From Pseudomonas fluorescens (GTDB taxonomy: Bacteria; Pseudomonadota; Gammaproteobacteria; Pseudomonadales; Pseudomonadaceae): a DNA stretch of 64,000 nucleotides. Shown piece by piece: positions 54,347 to 63,755 of this stretch (position 1 is its first letter; the number at the start of each line of letters is the position of its first letter). The position numbers and the translations under genes are program-made. The stretch is taken from positions 3,402,501 through 3,466,500 of the forward strand of contig NZ_CP012831.1 of NCBI RefSeq assembly GCF_001307275.1, read 5' to 3'. The notes under the pieces are model-generated. The model saw only the letters and a program-made list of their open reading frames with translations. It was not told where the DNA came from and ran no database searches.

Positions 54347-56065
54347 TTAGTTGCTCTTTGTGGCCTCGTCGTTCAATGCAGTACTTTGCAATGCTTTCCG
54401 GGCCTGCTGTTTGCGCAGCAGTTGCCAGTGGGAAAGGACCGTCCTCGGCGCCCACATCTGCGGTTCGGAGGCTTCGAAATTGTCTGCCTGTTCCCGTTCG
54501 GCCACGGTGGCCTTGGCCCGCTTGAAAGCCTGCTCCAGGTCGTCGGTCTGGTTCAATGCCTGGGCGAACAGCGCGTCGCCGAAGTAGGTGAAGTTGGCTT
54601 CCTCGGAGCAGCCGAAGGACACCCGGTCGGCCCGGGAAGCGGTCATGATCAAGGTGCGTTCATCCTTGAGCGCCGGGATGAAGCCGCCGGAGTAGCAGGC
54701 CGAGATCACCACGATCTTGTCGCGGTTCTTCAGCGGCGCCAGGACCACGGCCAGCTCATCGGCGGGCAGGTCGGCCAGTTCCATGCGCGGCTGGTCGAGT
54801 ACCAGTTCATGCTCGCTGGTGCCGTGGCTGGTCAGGTAGATGAAAATCAGGTCTTCCGGGCCACTGCGCTCGGCCAGGGTGGCGGCGGCGCGGCGCAGGC
54901 TTTCGCGGCTGGCCATGGGCCGGTCGCCGAGGTGATCGCGGTGGTTCACCAGGCGGATCTGCCCGAACGCGCCGAAACGGCTGGTGAGCATGTTGGCGAC
55001 ATAGTCGGATTCGCGCAGGAACACGCTTTGCTTGCCGTCGCCGCCCAGGGTCAGGCTGTACAGCTCCACCGCCGGGGTCGAGGCCGGGATGTTGGCCAGG
55101 GCCTCCTCCAGCAGGCGGCCCTGGGCCAGCAGGCCAAGTTCGAGCACATCCGGCAACAGCCTGCCGTCCGCGTCGCGCACCCGTTGGCCGTTGGCCCAGG
55201 TGCCGCTTTGCACGGTGCCATCGGTGAGCACCAGGGTGCCGTGTCCGTGGTAGCTGTCGCTTTCGAACTGGCCGATGTAGAAGCTGCCGTCGGGCAGGTT
55301 CAGGCGGCCCTGGCCGGTAAAGCGCCAATCGTTGAATTGACCGAGGTAGTGGCTGCCGTCGGCGCCGATCAGTTCGCCCTTGCCGGTCAGCGCGCCGTCC
55401 TTGAACCGGCCGATCCAGACATCGCCGTCGGCATTTTCGTAGCGACCGCGACCGTTGAGCTGGTTGTTCCTGAAACCGCCGATGTAGACATCGCCATCGG
55501 CGCTGTTGAAGGTGCCCTTGCCCTGCAGTTGCCCGTCGACAAAATGGCCGGTGAACTGGTTGCCGCTGGCGTCGAAGCGCTGGCCTTCACCGTTGGGCTT
55601 GCCGTTGACGAAGGGGCCTTGGTACTGGCTGCCGTCGTCGAGTTCCAGGCGCCCGAGACCGGAATAGCGGTCGGCCTTGAACTCGCCCCGGTAGGTCATG
55701 CCGTTTTCCTTGAGCGTCCCTTCACCGTCCCGTCGCCCCAGCTTGAAGCCGCCGGTGTAGCTGCTGGAGGGTGTGGTCAGGCTGCCCTGGCCGTGGAACA
55801 GGCCCTGGTGGAACTGGCCGCGATAGACCTCGCCATTGCTGCCGTGCCATTCCCCGGTGCCGTGCCACTGGCCCTTGTCGAACTGCCCGGCATACCAGCT
55901 GCCGTTGGGGTAGTCGATGCGCCCCTGGCCTTGCAGCAGCCCGTCCACCAGGTCGCCGCGATAGCGGCCGCCGTCGGGCAGGCGCGCGTCGGGCGGCAGC
56001 GGCGATTCGCCGCCGCCACAGGCGGTGAGCAACAGGGTCAGGGTCAGTGGGACGAATAAGCGCAT
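54347..56065 (-). CDS. MORN-repeat lipoprotein with C13 (legumain/caspase-like) peptidase domain
   Basis: This 572-aa protein has a lipoprotein signal (RLFVPLTLTLLLTACGG; lipobox Cys near residue 14), at least ten MORN-type repeats (about residues 30-310, YxGxFxxGxxxGxG pattern), and a C-terminal clan-CD peptidase domain with catalytic His in LTSHGTSEHE and Cys in VISACYSGG. A processed or membrane-attached protease in the periplasm or outer membrane is inferred. Its target is unknown. ATG 56065 is chosen; a frame extension to 56143 lacks the signal start. Confidence 0.9.
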   Translation of the reverse strand: MRLFVPLTLTLLLTACGGGESPLPPDARLPDGGRYRGDLVDGLLQGQGRIDYPNGSWYAGQFDKGQWHGTGEWHGSNGEVYRGQFHQGLFHGQGSLTTPSSSYTGGFKLGRRDGEGTLKENGMTYRGEFKADRYSGLGRLELDDGSQYQGPFVNGKPNGEGQRFDASGNQFTGHFVDGQLQGKGTFNSADGDVYIGGFRNNQLNGRGRYENADGDVWIGRFKDGALTGKGELIGADGSHYLGQFNDWRFTGQGRLNLPDGSFYIGQFESDSYHGHGTLVLTDGTVQSGTWANGQRVRDADGRLLPDVLELGLLAQGRLLEEALANIPASTPAVELYSLTLGGDGKQSVFLRESDYVANMLTSRFGAFGQIRLVNHRDHLGDRPMASRESLRRAAATLAERSGPEDLIFIYLTSHGTSEHELVLDQPRMELADLPADELAVVLAPLKNRDKIVVISACYSGGFIPALKDERTLIMTASRADRVSFGCSEEANFTYFGDALFAQALNQTDDLEQAFKRAKATVAEREQADNFEASEPQMWAPRTVLSHWQLLRKQQARKALQSTALNDEATKSN

Positions 56066-56167
56066 AACCGGATCCAGATCATCAAGCCACGAGTATGCCG
56101 CAGCTAGCCCCCCTGGACATAGGGAAGCGATGCGAAACTGCACGAGCGGTTTCGCGACCGCGCAGGT

Positions 56168-56623
56168 TTACACGAAGCAGAGCGACAGCGGCTCGGCGAT
56201 GTAGGCCGGTTTTTCCGAACCTTCGATTTCCAGCGTGGCGGTGGCCTTGAGCAGCCATTGGCCGGGTTTTTTCTCGGTGGCGTCCACCAGGTCGACCTTG
56301 AGCCGGACCTTGGAATCGACCTTCACCGGTTGGATGAAACGCACGCTGTCCAGGCCGTAGTTGACGACCATCTTCACGCCTTCGGGCAGGATCAGGATGT
56401 CTTCCATCAGCTTGGGCATCAGCGACAGCGACAGGAAACCGTGGGCGATGGTGCTGCCGAACGGGGTCTGCGCGGCCTTGACCGGGTCGACGTGGATGAA
56501 CTGAAAGTCGCCAGTGGCTTCGGCGAACAGGTTGATGCGCGCCTGATCGATCGTGAGCCATTCGGAACGTCCAAGTTCCTTGCCGACATAATCTTTGAGC
56601 GCTGCAACGGGGACGTAGGGCAT
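56168..56623 (-). CDS. MaoC family (R)-specific enoyl-CoA hydratase-like protein
   Basis: This 151-aa hot-dog-fold protein has the hydratase-2 motif ATGDFQFIHVDPVKAAQTPFG with Asp/His, and HGFLSLSL. It likely hydrates enoyl-CoA or acts in fatty-acid/PHA precursor metabolism. ATG 56623 is the family start. It lies alone between the MORN gene and an intergenic REPIN. A frame upstream to 56713 is not supported. Confidence 0.93.
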   Translation of the reverse strand: MPYVPVAALKDYVGKELGRSEWLTIDQARINLFAEATGDFQFIHVDPVKAAQTPFGSTIAHGFLSLSLMPKLMEDILILPEGVKMVVNYGLDSVRFIQPVKVDSKVRLKVDLVDATEKKPGQWLLKATATLEIEGSEKPAYIAEPLSLCFV

Positions 56624-56823
56624 TGAGACTCTCCTTGGGTTCATCGGTTTTACTTTTTCTGGAGCGGGGATTGGCGTCCCCGAAAAACCACTGTAGATCA
56701 ACATGGCGTGCAAGTAAGGTCACTGAACATGCTTTTTACGAATGCCGACCCATAGCGCGGGCATGCTTATAATGCCGGCGCATTCTTTGCAATTCCGTTC
56801 ATTTAACGTGTGCGTTTGATTCC

Positions 56824-56912
56824 GTGGCGAGGGAGCTTGCTCCCGCTTGAGTGCGAAGCGCTCATGAAATGGGGCCGCTGCGCAGCCCAGCGGGAGCAAG
56901 CTCCCTCGCCAC
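56824..56912. repeat. REPIN, GGGAGCTTGCTCCC class
   Basis: GTGGCGAGGGAGCTTGCTCC and the inverted mate enclose a short core. They lie in the divergent region 56624-56982 between the MaoC and LrgA-type genes. No promoter boxes were assigned. Confidence 0.9.
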
Positions 56913-56982
56913 ACAATCACGCCGCTCGCTTGAGTGAACCGAATTGGCGCGTTCACGGGGCTGTTGCAGGGGGAGAGAGCGG

Positions 56983-57348
56983 ATGTTGCTACGGGGCCTG
57001 ACCTGGCTGGTGTTTTTTCAATTGCTGGGCACTGCGATCAATCATTTATTCTTGCCGGTGCTGCCTGGGCCGATCATTGGCCTGCTGTTGCTGCTGGGCT
57101 ATCTGGTGATGCGCGGTGAAGTCAGCGAACCGTTGAACCTGGCCGCCAGTAGCCTGCTGCGTTACCTGCCCTTGCTGCTGGTGCCGCCGGCGGTGGGGGT
57201 GATGGTCTATGCCGGGGCGATTGCCGCCGATTTCTGGGCCATCGTTGGCGCGTTGACCTTGTCCCTGGTGCTGTCCGTGGCGCTGACGGGCGTGCTGATG
57301 CAGCGCCTGGCCCGCCGTCACGTCGCCGCCCCGGAGGACAGCCAATGA
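56983..57348 (+). CDS. CidA/LrgA family holin-like protein
   Basis: This 121-aa membrane protein has four predicted helices and the LrgA signature FLPVLPGPIIGLLLLL. It acts with the LrgB-type partner in control of murein hydrolase export or in metabolite transport. GGGGAGAGAG precedes ATG 56983; a longer frame to 56944 is rejected. It overlaps the partner gene by 4 bp (ATGA). Confidence 0.95.
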   Translation: MLLRGLTWLVFFQLLGTAINHLFLPVLPGPIIGLLLLLGYLVMRGEVSEPLNLAASSLLRYLPLLLVPPAVGVMVYAGAIAADFWAIVGALTLSLVLSVALTGVLMQRLARRHVAAPEDSQ

Positions 57349-58061
57349 TGCTCGACTGGCAGGGCGCCTGGACTTCGGTGATCCACCATCCGCTGTTCGG
57401 CATCGGCATTACCCTGGGTGCCTATCAGTTGGTGTTGGCGGCGTTCGAAAAGACCCGCTGGGTGTTCCTGCAACCGGTGTTGATGTCGATGGTGCTGTTG
57501 ATCGGCGTGTTGGTCGGTTGCGGCATCGGCTATGCCGAGTACCGCAAGAGCACCGAGATCCTCAGCATTCTGCTGGGCCCGGCCACGGTCGCCCTGGCGG
57601 TGCCGCTGTATTTGAACCTGCGACGGATCCGGCAGTTGTTCTGGCCGATTTTTACTACGCTGGTGATAGCCGGGGTGTTTGCCACGGGCTCTGCGGTGGT
57701 GTTGGGCTGGGCCTTTGGCGCTGAGCACATGATCCTGATGACCATGGCGCCCAAGTCCGTGACTTCGCCGATTGCCATGCTGGTGGCCGAGCAAATCGGC
57801 GGCGTGGCGGCCATGGCGGCGGTGTTCGTGTTGATCACCGGTGTACTCGGGGCGATCCTCGGTCCGAGTATTCTTACCCGGTTGGGGGTCCATAGCCCCG
57901 AGGCCCGGGGCATGGCCCTGGGGCTGGCGGCCCATGCGGTGGGCACGTCGGTGGCGTTGCAGGAAAGCGAGGAGTCCGGTGCCTTTGCGGCGCTGGCGAT
58001 GAGTCTGATGGGCGTGGCCACGGCGGTGCTATTGCCGTTGGTGGTGTCGATGACCGTTTAA
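57345..58061 (+). CDS. LrgB family protein
   Basis: This 238-aa integral membrane protein has the LrgB signature MAPKSVTSPIAMLVAEQIGG and the terminal HAVGTSVALQESEESGAFAALAMSLMGV. It partners the LrgA-type protein immediately upstream (ATGA overlap). The length is normal. No LytSR-type regulator is in the window. Confidence 0.95.
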   Translation: MMLDWQGAWTSVIHHPLFGIGITLGAYQLVLAAFEKTRWVFLQPVLMSMVLLIGVLVGCGIGYAEYRKSTEILSILLGPATVALAVPLYLNLRRIRQLFWPIFTTLVIAGVFATGSAVVLGWAFGAEHMILMTMAPKSVTSPIAMLVAEQIGGVAAMAAVFVLITGVLGAILGPSILTRLGVHSPEARGMALGLAAHAVGTSVALQESEESGAFAALAMSLMGVATAVLLPLVVSMTV

Positions 58062-58071
58062 GGATCTGGTT

Positions 58072-58662
58072 ATGAGCTTGCCGCTTTTCCCGTTGAACAC
58101 TGTGCTGTTCCCCGGTTGCATCCTCGACTTGCAGATTTTCGAGGCGCGTTACCTCGACATGATTGGGCGCTGCATGAAAAAGGGCGAAGGCTTCGGCGTG
58201 GTGTGCATCCTCGATGGCGAGGAAGTCGGGCACGCGCCTGAAGGCTTCGCGCGGGTCGGTTGTGAAGCGCGCATCACTGATTTCTCCCAGCAGGACAATG
58301 GTCTGCTGGGCATTCGCGTGGAGGGTGGGCGGCGCTTTATCGTCCATGGCACCAGCGTCCAGGCGGATCAACTGATGGTCGCTGAAGTCGAGTGGCTGGA
58401 GGAGGAGCCGGAGCAACCGCTGCAAGAGGAAGACGCTGACCTGGTGGCGCTGCTCAAGGCCCTGGCCGAGCACCCGATGGTCGAGGCCCTGAACATGGGC
58501 ACCGAAGCGACCGGCCAGCAATCGCTGGCCAATCAACTGGCTTACCTGCTGCCGTTCAATGAGCTGGACAAGATCGACCTGCTGCAACTCGACGACCCGC
58601 AACAGCGCCTGGATGCGATCCAGGCGTTGCTCGATGAGCTGCAGGGCGAACTCTTCGCCTGA
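58072..58662 (+). CDS. LON peptidase N-terminal-domain protein
   Basis: This 196-aa protein is only the Lon substrate-binding (LAN) domain: LPLFPLNTVLFPGCILDLQIFEARYLDMI at the start (residues 2-30), RVGCEARI, then a helical C-terminus. It has no ATPase or protease domain. Such stand-alone proteins are common in Pseudomonas; the role is unknown. It starts 10 bp after the lrgB-type stop, so it is likely co-transcribed. Confidence 0.93.
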   Translation: MSLPLFPLNTVLFPGCILDLQIFEARYLDMIGRCMKKGEGFGVVCILDGEEVGHAPEGFARVGCEARITDFSQQDNGLLGIRVEGGRRFIVHGTSVQADQLMVAEVEWLEEEPEQPLQEEDADLVALLKALAEHPMVEALNMGTEATGQQSLANQLAYLLPFNELDKIDLLQLDDPQQRLDAIQALLDELQGELFA

Positions 58663-58684
58663 CACCACAACAGCACTGATCCCC

Positions 58685-58827
58685 TGTGGGAGCGAGCTTG
58701 CTCGCGATAGCGGAGGGTCAGCTTGCATCAATGGTGAATGTGCTGCCGTCATCGCGAGCAAGCTCGCTCCCACAGTGGTTTCGGGCTGCGCCAGGAATCT
58801 CCTGTGGGAGCGAGCTTGCTCGCGATT
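58685..58827. repeat. Class-1 REPIN plus a third REP
   Basis: TGTGGGAGCGAGCTTGCTCG at 58685 pairs with a mate ending at 58775, and another forward REP follows at 58803-58827. They lie between convergent genes; the last REP touches the DedA-PAP2 stop codon at 58830. Confidence 0.92.
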
Positions 58828-58829
58828 GC

Positions 58830-60146
58830 CTAATAGGCATACCGCAACATCGCATGGGGCAAATGCCGCAGCGCGAAGAAGCTGAACACCGCCACCAGCG
58901 CCGGCAGAATCAACCACCAGACTTTCGGTGGCATGGCCGGCAGCGGGCTCCGGCGCTGGCTCAGCCACAGGGCGGCGGCACAGATGCTGGCGGCCAGCAT
59001 GGCGCCGGCGACGATGTCGCTCGGCCAATGGGCGCCCAGGTAGACCCGCGACAGGGCGATGGCCAGCGCCGGCAAGCAGCCCAGCAGCAGCCAGGTCAGG
59101 CGCAGGCGTGGCGGTTGACCGCGGCCGGCCAGGACGGCCAGGGTCAGGAACAGCGCGAACGCCCCGGAGGAATGGCCGCTGGGCATGCTGTAGCTGGTCA
59201 ACGGGTCGGTGAGGATTTCCGGGCGCATCCGGGCAAAGAAGTGTTTGCTGCCGGTATTGGCCAGGGCGGTGACCAGCATCGTGCCCCCGGCAAAGATTGC
59301 CTGCCGCCATTGCCGTGCCAACAGCAGCAACCCGGTCAGCAGGCTGCAGACAATCAACATGTAGCGGAATTCGCCGATCAACGTGAAGGTCACGGCGATT
59401 TCATCCAGCGTCGGGCTGCGATGCTCCTGGACCAGGGCCATCAAGCCCTGGTCGAACGCCGTCAGGTAACGAAAGCCGATGAACAGGCCGATCAGGATCA
59501 CCAGGCCGATGCCGGCGATCAGCGCCGTGGCATGGCGATGGCGACGCAGGGTGCTGTTGACGCTCAGCCCGATCATCACCGCGATGCTGCCGATGACCAC
59601 GCCGGCCTGTGGCCAGAACCCTTCGGGCAATGGCAGGCGGAATGCCGCCCCGGTGGCCCAGCCCGGCAACAGGTAGGCCACGGTCCAGCCCGCCGCGGCC
59701 AACACGCTGACGGCGGCGAAGCGCGGGAACGGCATGTCGCACATCCCGGCCACCATCGGCAACATGGGCCGTAGCGGGCCGATAAAACGCCCCACCAGCA
59801 GGCTGGCGATGCCGTAGCGCTGGAAATAGTTTTCCGCGGCGCTCATCCACTCGGGGTGATGGCGCAGCCCGGGTAGGCGGCGGATGTTCTGGTGGAAATG
59901 CCGGCCAAGGAAATACGACACCAAGTCCCCCAGCAAGCCGCCGAGCAGGCCCAGCAGCAACGTCTCGCCCAGGGACAATGCGCCGCTGCCGGCCAGCACC
60001 GCGATGGCAAACAACAGCACCGTACCCGGCACGATCAGGCCGGCGATGGCCAGGCACTCCACACAGGCGACGATGAACACCGCCACCGCCAGCCATTGCG
60101 GGTTGACGGTCAGCCAGCCGGTGATGCTATCGAGCCATGGGCCCAT
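58830..60146 (-). CDS. DedA-PAP2 fusion membrane phosphatase
   Basis: This 438-aa polytopic protein has an N-terminal DedA/VTT domain (AGLIVPGTVLL, RFIGPLRPMLPMVAG) and a C-terminal PAP2 phosphatase with all three motifs: KHFFARMRP, PSGHSSGAF and SRVYLGAHWPSD. It likely combines lipid flipping with lipid-phosphate removal, such as undecaprenyl pyrophosphate or phosphatidate. ATG 60146 fits the family; a frame to 60230 is not supported. It is a single gene between REPs. Confidence 0.94.
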   Translation of the reverse strand: MGPWLDSITGWLTVNPQWLAVAVFIVACVECLAIAGLIVPGTVLLFAIAVLAGSGALSLGETLLLGLLGGLLGDLVSYFLGRHFHQNIRRLPGLRHHPEWMSAAENYFQRYGIASLLVGRFIGPLRPMLPMVAGMCDMPFPRFAAVSVLAAAGWTVAYLLPGWATGAAFRLPLPEGFWPQAGVVIGSIAVMIGLSVNSTLRRHRHATALIAGIGLVILIGLFIGFRYLTAFDQGLMALVQEHRSPTLDEIAVTFTLIGEFRYMLIVCSLLTGLLLLARQWRQAIFAGGTMLVTALANTGSKHFFARMRPEILTDPLTSYSMPSGHSSGAFALFLTLAVLAGRGQPPRLRLTWLLLGCLPALAIALSRVYLGAHWPSDIVAGAMLAASICAAALWLSQRRSPLPAMPPKVWWLILPALVAVFSFFALRHLPHAMLRYAY

Positions 60147-60240
60147 AAGGACAACTCCATTGAATAGTAGTGATTGGCATGCACCGAACCCCCTGTGGGA
60201 TTCTGTTGCGAACACAAAGCCTGTGGCCACTGAAGATCAA

Positions 60241-60331
60241 CTGTGGGAGCGAGCTTGCTCGCGATTGCGGTGTTTCAGTCAACATCAATTCTGCTGACCC
60301 GACGCTATCGCGAGCAAGCTCGCTCCCACAG
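60241..60331. repeat. REPIN, GAGCGAGCTTGCTCGCGA class
   Basis: CTGTGGGAGCGAGCTTGCTC pairs with an inverted mate ending CTCGCTCCCACA at 60331. It lies between two minus-strand genes. Confidence 0.92.
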
Positions 60332-60346
60332 GGTTGTGCGGTGTGT

Positions 60347-61024
60347 TCATGAAAGCAAAAAATAATCACGCCCTTCGACCTGCCCCCGTCGCAGCGGGTT
60401 ACGGGTGCACCACGGTGCGTAGGCGGCATCGACGAAGCGATAGAGCAAGTGTTCATCCCGTCCCAATGGAATACCCAGGCGGGTGGTCTGGATCGCGTTG
60501 ACCGTTGGCACGTCCACATCTTCCACCAGCAAGCGCTCGGGGTCGAAGCGCTTGGCGTCCCAGTCCGGCACTTTCAGCCCCAAAGCTTTGCACAACAGGG
60601 TCTGGCCGGCACAGAGTTTTTGCGGTGTGCGCGGCCGGCCTTGGGCGTCGGGGTTGTTCAATAGCATCTGCGCCAGGCTCGCCGGCCCGGAAAGGGTATC
60701 GACCCACGGGTAGGCGGATTTGATCAGCACCGCGTTGCCGGGACCCTGGGCGCTGAAGTTCAGCGAATCGCCGCCCCGGGCGTAGTACATATAGATGTGT
60801 CCGCCATCCAGAAACAAAGCCTTACGCTTTTCCGTGTAGCCCAGCGAGGCGTGGCTGCCTTTTTCGGCAAAGTAATACGCCTCGGTCTCGATGATCCGCG
60901 CGCTGAGCCACAGGTCGCCGACCTTGTGACGAATGACTTTGCCCAGCAGGTCTTTGGCAAGGACCTGGGCGTCGCGGTCGAAAAAGGCGTGGGGCAGGGC
61001 GTTGGGCGATGGCAAATCGGTCAT
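60347..61024 (-). CDS. mpg: 3-methyladenine DNA glycosylase (AAG/MPG family)
   Basis: This 225-aa base-excision enzyme removes alkylated purines from DNA. It has the AAG motifs LLGKVIRH, ARIIETEAYY with catalytic Glu, KRKALFLDGGHIYMYYARGG and PRVG-type C-terminal segments (TRLGIPLGRDEHLLYRFVDA). Start ATG 61024. It is divergent from proA. Confidence 0.94.
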   Translation of the reverse strand: MTDLPSPNALPHAFFDRDAQVLAKDLLGKVIRHKVGDLWLSARIIETEAYYFAEKGSHASLGYTEKRKALFLDGGHIYMYYARGGDSLNFSAQGPGNAVLIKSAYPWVDTLSGPASLAQMLLNNPDAQGRPRTPQKLCAGQTLLCKALGLKVPDWDAKRFDPERLLVEDVDVPTVNAIQTTRLGIPLGRDEHLLYRFVDAAYAPWCTRNPLRRGQVEGRDYFLLS

Positions 61025-61155
61025 GGCGATAGACGAAGTGAGGCCAAAGGAAGCGCGATGATAGCAATGGAAAGCTTAATCACCGCTGAACACTCGCTTC
61101 AACCGGCTGTTTACGCCTGTTTTACTTCTCCGCCGGTCACCACTGCGAGTCCATG

Positions 61156-61185
61156 CTGTTAGTCGAGGGTTACGACAGCTATAAT
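61156..61185 (+). promoter_or_regulatory. Candidate sigma-70 promoter of proA
   Basis: A perfect -10 TATAAT lies at 61180-61185, with a poor -35 CTGTTA about 18 bp upstream. Transcription would begin near 61192, 29 nt before proA ATG 61221. Confidence 0.6.
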
Positions 61186-61220
61186 CTGCCGCTTTCCCCA
61201 TCGCCAAGACCACACAGACC

Positions 61221-62492
61221 ATGACTGAGTCCGTTCTTGACTACATGACCCGCCTGGGTCGCGCCGCTCGCGAAGCGTCGCGCATCATCGGCCGGGCCAG
61301 CACCGCGCAGAAAAACCGCGCCCTGCAGGCCGCCGCCAATGCGCTGGACGCTGCGCGCGCCGAGTTGTCCGCCGCCAACGAGCTGGACCTGGCCGCCGGC
61401 CGGGCCAATGGCCTCGAACCGGCCATGCTCGAGCGCCTGGCGCTGACCCCGGCCCGCATCGACGGCATGATCGTCGGTCTGCGCCAGGTCGCGGCCCTGC
61501 CGGACCCGGTCGGGGCGATCCGCGACATGAGCTACCGCCCGTCGGGCATCCAGGTCGGCAAGATGCGCGTGCCCCTGGGCGTGGTCGGGATCATCTACGA
61601 GTCGCGGCCGAACGTGACCATCGACGCCGCGAGCCTGTGCCTGAAGTCGGGGAACGCGACCATCCTGCGCGGCGGTTCCGAAGCCATCCATTCCAACCGT
61701 GCCATTGCCGCCTGCATCCAGCGCGGCCTGGCCGAGGCCGATCTGCCGGCGGCCGTGGTGCAAGTGGTGGAAACCACCGACCGCGCCGCAGTCGGCGCCC
61801 TGATCACCATGCCCGAGTTCGTCGATGTCATCGTGCCACGTGGCGGCAAAGGCCTGATCGAACGGGTCAGCCGTGACGCCCGCGTGCCGGTGATCAAGCA
61901 TCTGGACGGTATCTGCCACGTCTACGTCAGTGCCCACGCCGAATTGCCGAAGGCCCAGCGCATCGCCTTCAACGCCAAGACCTACCGCTACGGTATCTGC
62001 GGCGCGATGGAAACCCTGCTGGTGGACCAGGCCGTTGCCCAGGACTTCCTGCCGTCGATGGCCGCCCAGTTCCGCGAAAAAGGCGTCGAACTGCGCGGTT
62101 GCGAGCGCACCCGGGCGATCATCGAGGCCGTTGCGGCCACGCAAGAAGACTGGGACACCGAGTACCTGGCACCGATCTTGTCGATCCGCGTGGTCGACGG
62201 GCTGGACCAGGCCATCGAACACATCAACCGCCACGGCTCGCACCACACTGATTCCATCGTCAGTGAACACCAGGGCGAAACCCGGCGTTTCGTGGCCGAA
62301 GTGGATTCGGCGTCGGTGATGATCAACACCCCGACCTGCTTCGCCGACGGCTTTGAATACGGATTGGGTGCCGAGATCGGCATTTCTACTGATAAGCTGC
62401 ACGCCCGCGGCCCGGTGGGCCTCGAAGGCCTGACCTGCGAGAAGTACATTGTGGTCGGTGACGGCCAGTTGCGCGGACAGGAGCCGGTCTGA
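61221..62492 (+). CDS. proA: Gamma-glutamyl phosphate reductase
   Basis: This 423-aa aldehyde-dehydrogenase-superfamily enzyme makes glutamate semialdehyde in proline biosynthesis. It has [20 protein letters not shown] (limited to its key part here), [17 protein letters not shown], catalytic Cys region [18 protein letters not shown] and the C-terminal [11 protein letters not shown]. Length is standard. It is followed directly by nadD, rsfS and rlmH, the usual Pseudomonas order. Confidence 0.98.
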   Translation: MTESVLDYMTRLGRAAREASRIIGRASTAQKNRALQAAANALDAARAELSAANELDLAAGRANGLEPAMLERLALTPARIDGMIVGLRQVAALPDPVGAIRDMSYRPSGIQVGKMRVPLGVVGIIYESRPNVTIDAASLCLKSGNATILRGGSEAIHSNRAIAACIQRGLAEADLPAAVVQVVETTDRAAVGALITMPEFVDVIVPRGGKGLIERVSRDARVPVIKHLDGICHVYVSAHAELPKAQRIAFNAKTYRYGICGAMETLLVDQAVAQDFLPSMAAQFREKGVELRGCERTRAIIEAVAATQEDWDTEYLAPILSIRVVDGLDQAIEHINRHGSHHTDSIVSEHQGETRRFVAEVDSASVMINTPTCFADGFEYGLGAEIGISTDKLHARGPVGLEGLTCEKYIVVGDGQLRGQEPV

Positions 62493-62493
62493 C

Positions 62494-63180
62494 TTGGGCG
62501 ACCTCGACCCGTCAGCCGCTGTGACGACGACAACTCCGCCCCGGCGCATCGGTATCCTGGGCGGCACGTTCGACCCGGTGCACATCGGCCATTTGCGCGG
62601 TGCGCTGGAAGTCGCCGACGCCCTGGCTCTCGATGAGCTACGCCTGACGCCCAGCGCCAGGCCGCCTCACCGGGACACGCCACAGGTGTCGGCGCAGGAC
62701 CGTCTGGCGATGGTCGAGTGCGCGGTGGCCGGTGTGGCACCGCTGGTGGTGGACGCCCGCGAATTGCAGCGGGACAAACCGTCCTACACCATTGATACCC
62801 TGGAGCTGATGCGCGCCGAACTGGCCGTTGAGGCCCAGGTTTTTCTGCTTCTGGGCTGGGACGCATTTTGCGGCCTGCCCACTTGGCATCGCTGGGAAGA
62901 GTTGCTCCAGCATTGCCACATCCTGGTGTTGCAACGCCCGGATGCCGACAGCGAGCCGCCGGATGCCTTGCGCAACCTGCTGGCGGCCCGCTCGGTGAGC
63001 GACCCGCTGGCCCTGAAAGGGCCGAGCGGACAGATTGCATTCGTCTGGCAGACGCCGCTCGCGGTATCCGCCACCCAGATCCGTCAACTGCTGGCCAGCG
63101 GTAAGTCGGTACGTTTCCTGGTGCCCGACGCGGTCCTGGCCTACATCGATGCGCACGGGCTTTACCGTGCGTCGAACTGA
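62494..63180 (+). CDS. nadD: Nicotinate-nucleotide adenylyltransferase
   Basis: This protein of about 228 aa makes deamido-NAD from nicotinate mononucleotide and ATP. Motifs: [24 protein letters not shown], and the C-terminal [25 protein letters not shown]. No ATG precedes GGTFDP in a useful place; TTG 62494 (AGGAG about 12 bp upstream) and GTG 62521 are the candidate starts, so the N-terminus is uncertain. It follows the proA stop with almost no gap. Confidence 0.95.
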   Translation: MGDLDPSAAVTTTTPPRRIGILGGTFDPVHIGHLRGALEVADALALDELRLTPSARPPHRDTPQVSAQDRLAMVECAVAGVAPLVVDARELQRDKPSYTIDTLELMRAELAVEAQVFLLLGWDAFCGLPTWHRWEELLQHCHILVLQRPDADSEPPDALRNLLAARSVSDPLALKGPSGQIAFVWQTPLAVSATQIRQLLASGKSVRFLVPDAVLAYIDAHGLYRASN

Positions 63181-63251
63181 AAAAGGCGCGCTTCAAGGCA
63201 CGTGAATGCGTGTAGCGAAGCGCCCGAACATACGAGCAAAACGAGTTTTAT

Positions 63252-63746
63252 ATGACTGACAAAGACGTAAACAAAGTAAAGCGCAAGGGCACGTTCAAGA
63301 GCGCCCCGCTGCCTGTAGAGGCGCATACCGGCGTGGCGCTGGTCGGCGAAGAGCTGGTCAAGGTGGCCGTGGCGGCCCTGGAAGACGTCAAGGCCCAGGA
63401 CATCCAGGTGATCGACGTTCGTGAAAAGCAAAGCATCACGGACTACATGATCATCGCCACCGGTACCTCCAACCGCCAGATTGGCGCGATGCTGGACAAG
63501 GTCCGCGAAGCGGTCAAGGCCCAGGGCGTCAAGCCGCTGGGTGAAGAAGGCAAGGGCGACAGCGACTGGGTGCTGTTGGACATGGACGATGTCATCGTGC
63601 ACATGATGACCGCCTCGGCACGTCAGTTCTACGACCTGGAGCGCCTGTGGGCCGGTGCCGAGCAGAGCCGTTCGGCCAGCGCCGCGCACCACAGCCCGGA
63701 AAACCCCCATGAGCACTTCACCAAGCTCAACAAAGACCAGCAATAA
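63252..63746 (+). CDS. rsfS: Ribosomal silencing factor RsfS
   Basis: This 164-aa protein binds L14 (uL14) and stops 30S-50S joining in starvation. The core EDVKAQDIQVIDVREKQSIT, TGTSNRQIGAMLDKV and GDSDWVLLDMDDVIVHMM is present. The basic N-terminal 25 residues and the C-terminal tail are Pseudomonas-specific extensions. It lies between nadD and rlmH. Confidence 0.97.
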   Translation: MTDKDVNKVKRKGTFKSAPLPVEAHTGVALVGEELVKVAVAALEDVKAQDIQVIDVREKQSITDYMIIATGTSNRQIGAMLDKVREAVKAQGVKPLGEEGKGDSDWVLLDMDDVIVHMMTASARQFYDLERLWAGAEQSRSASAAHHSPENPHEHFTKLNKDQQ

Positions 63747-63755
63747 GGGACCGCT

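Noticed and set aside
54260..56059. 599-codon plus-strand frame opposite the MORN/C13 gene
   Set aside because: It is the mirror of repeat-rich GC coding; the minus strand carries the signal peptide, MORN repeats and catalytic motifs.
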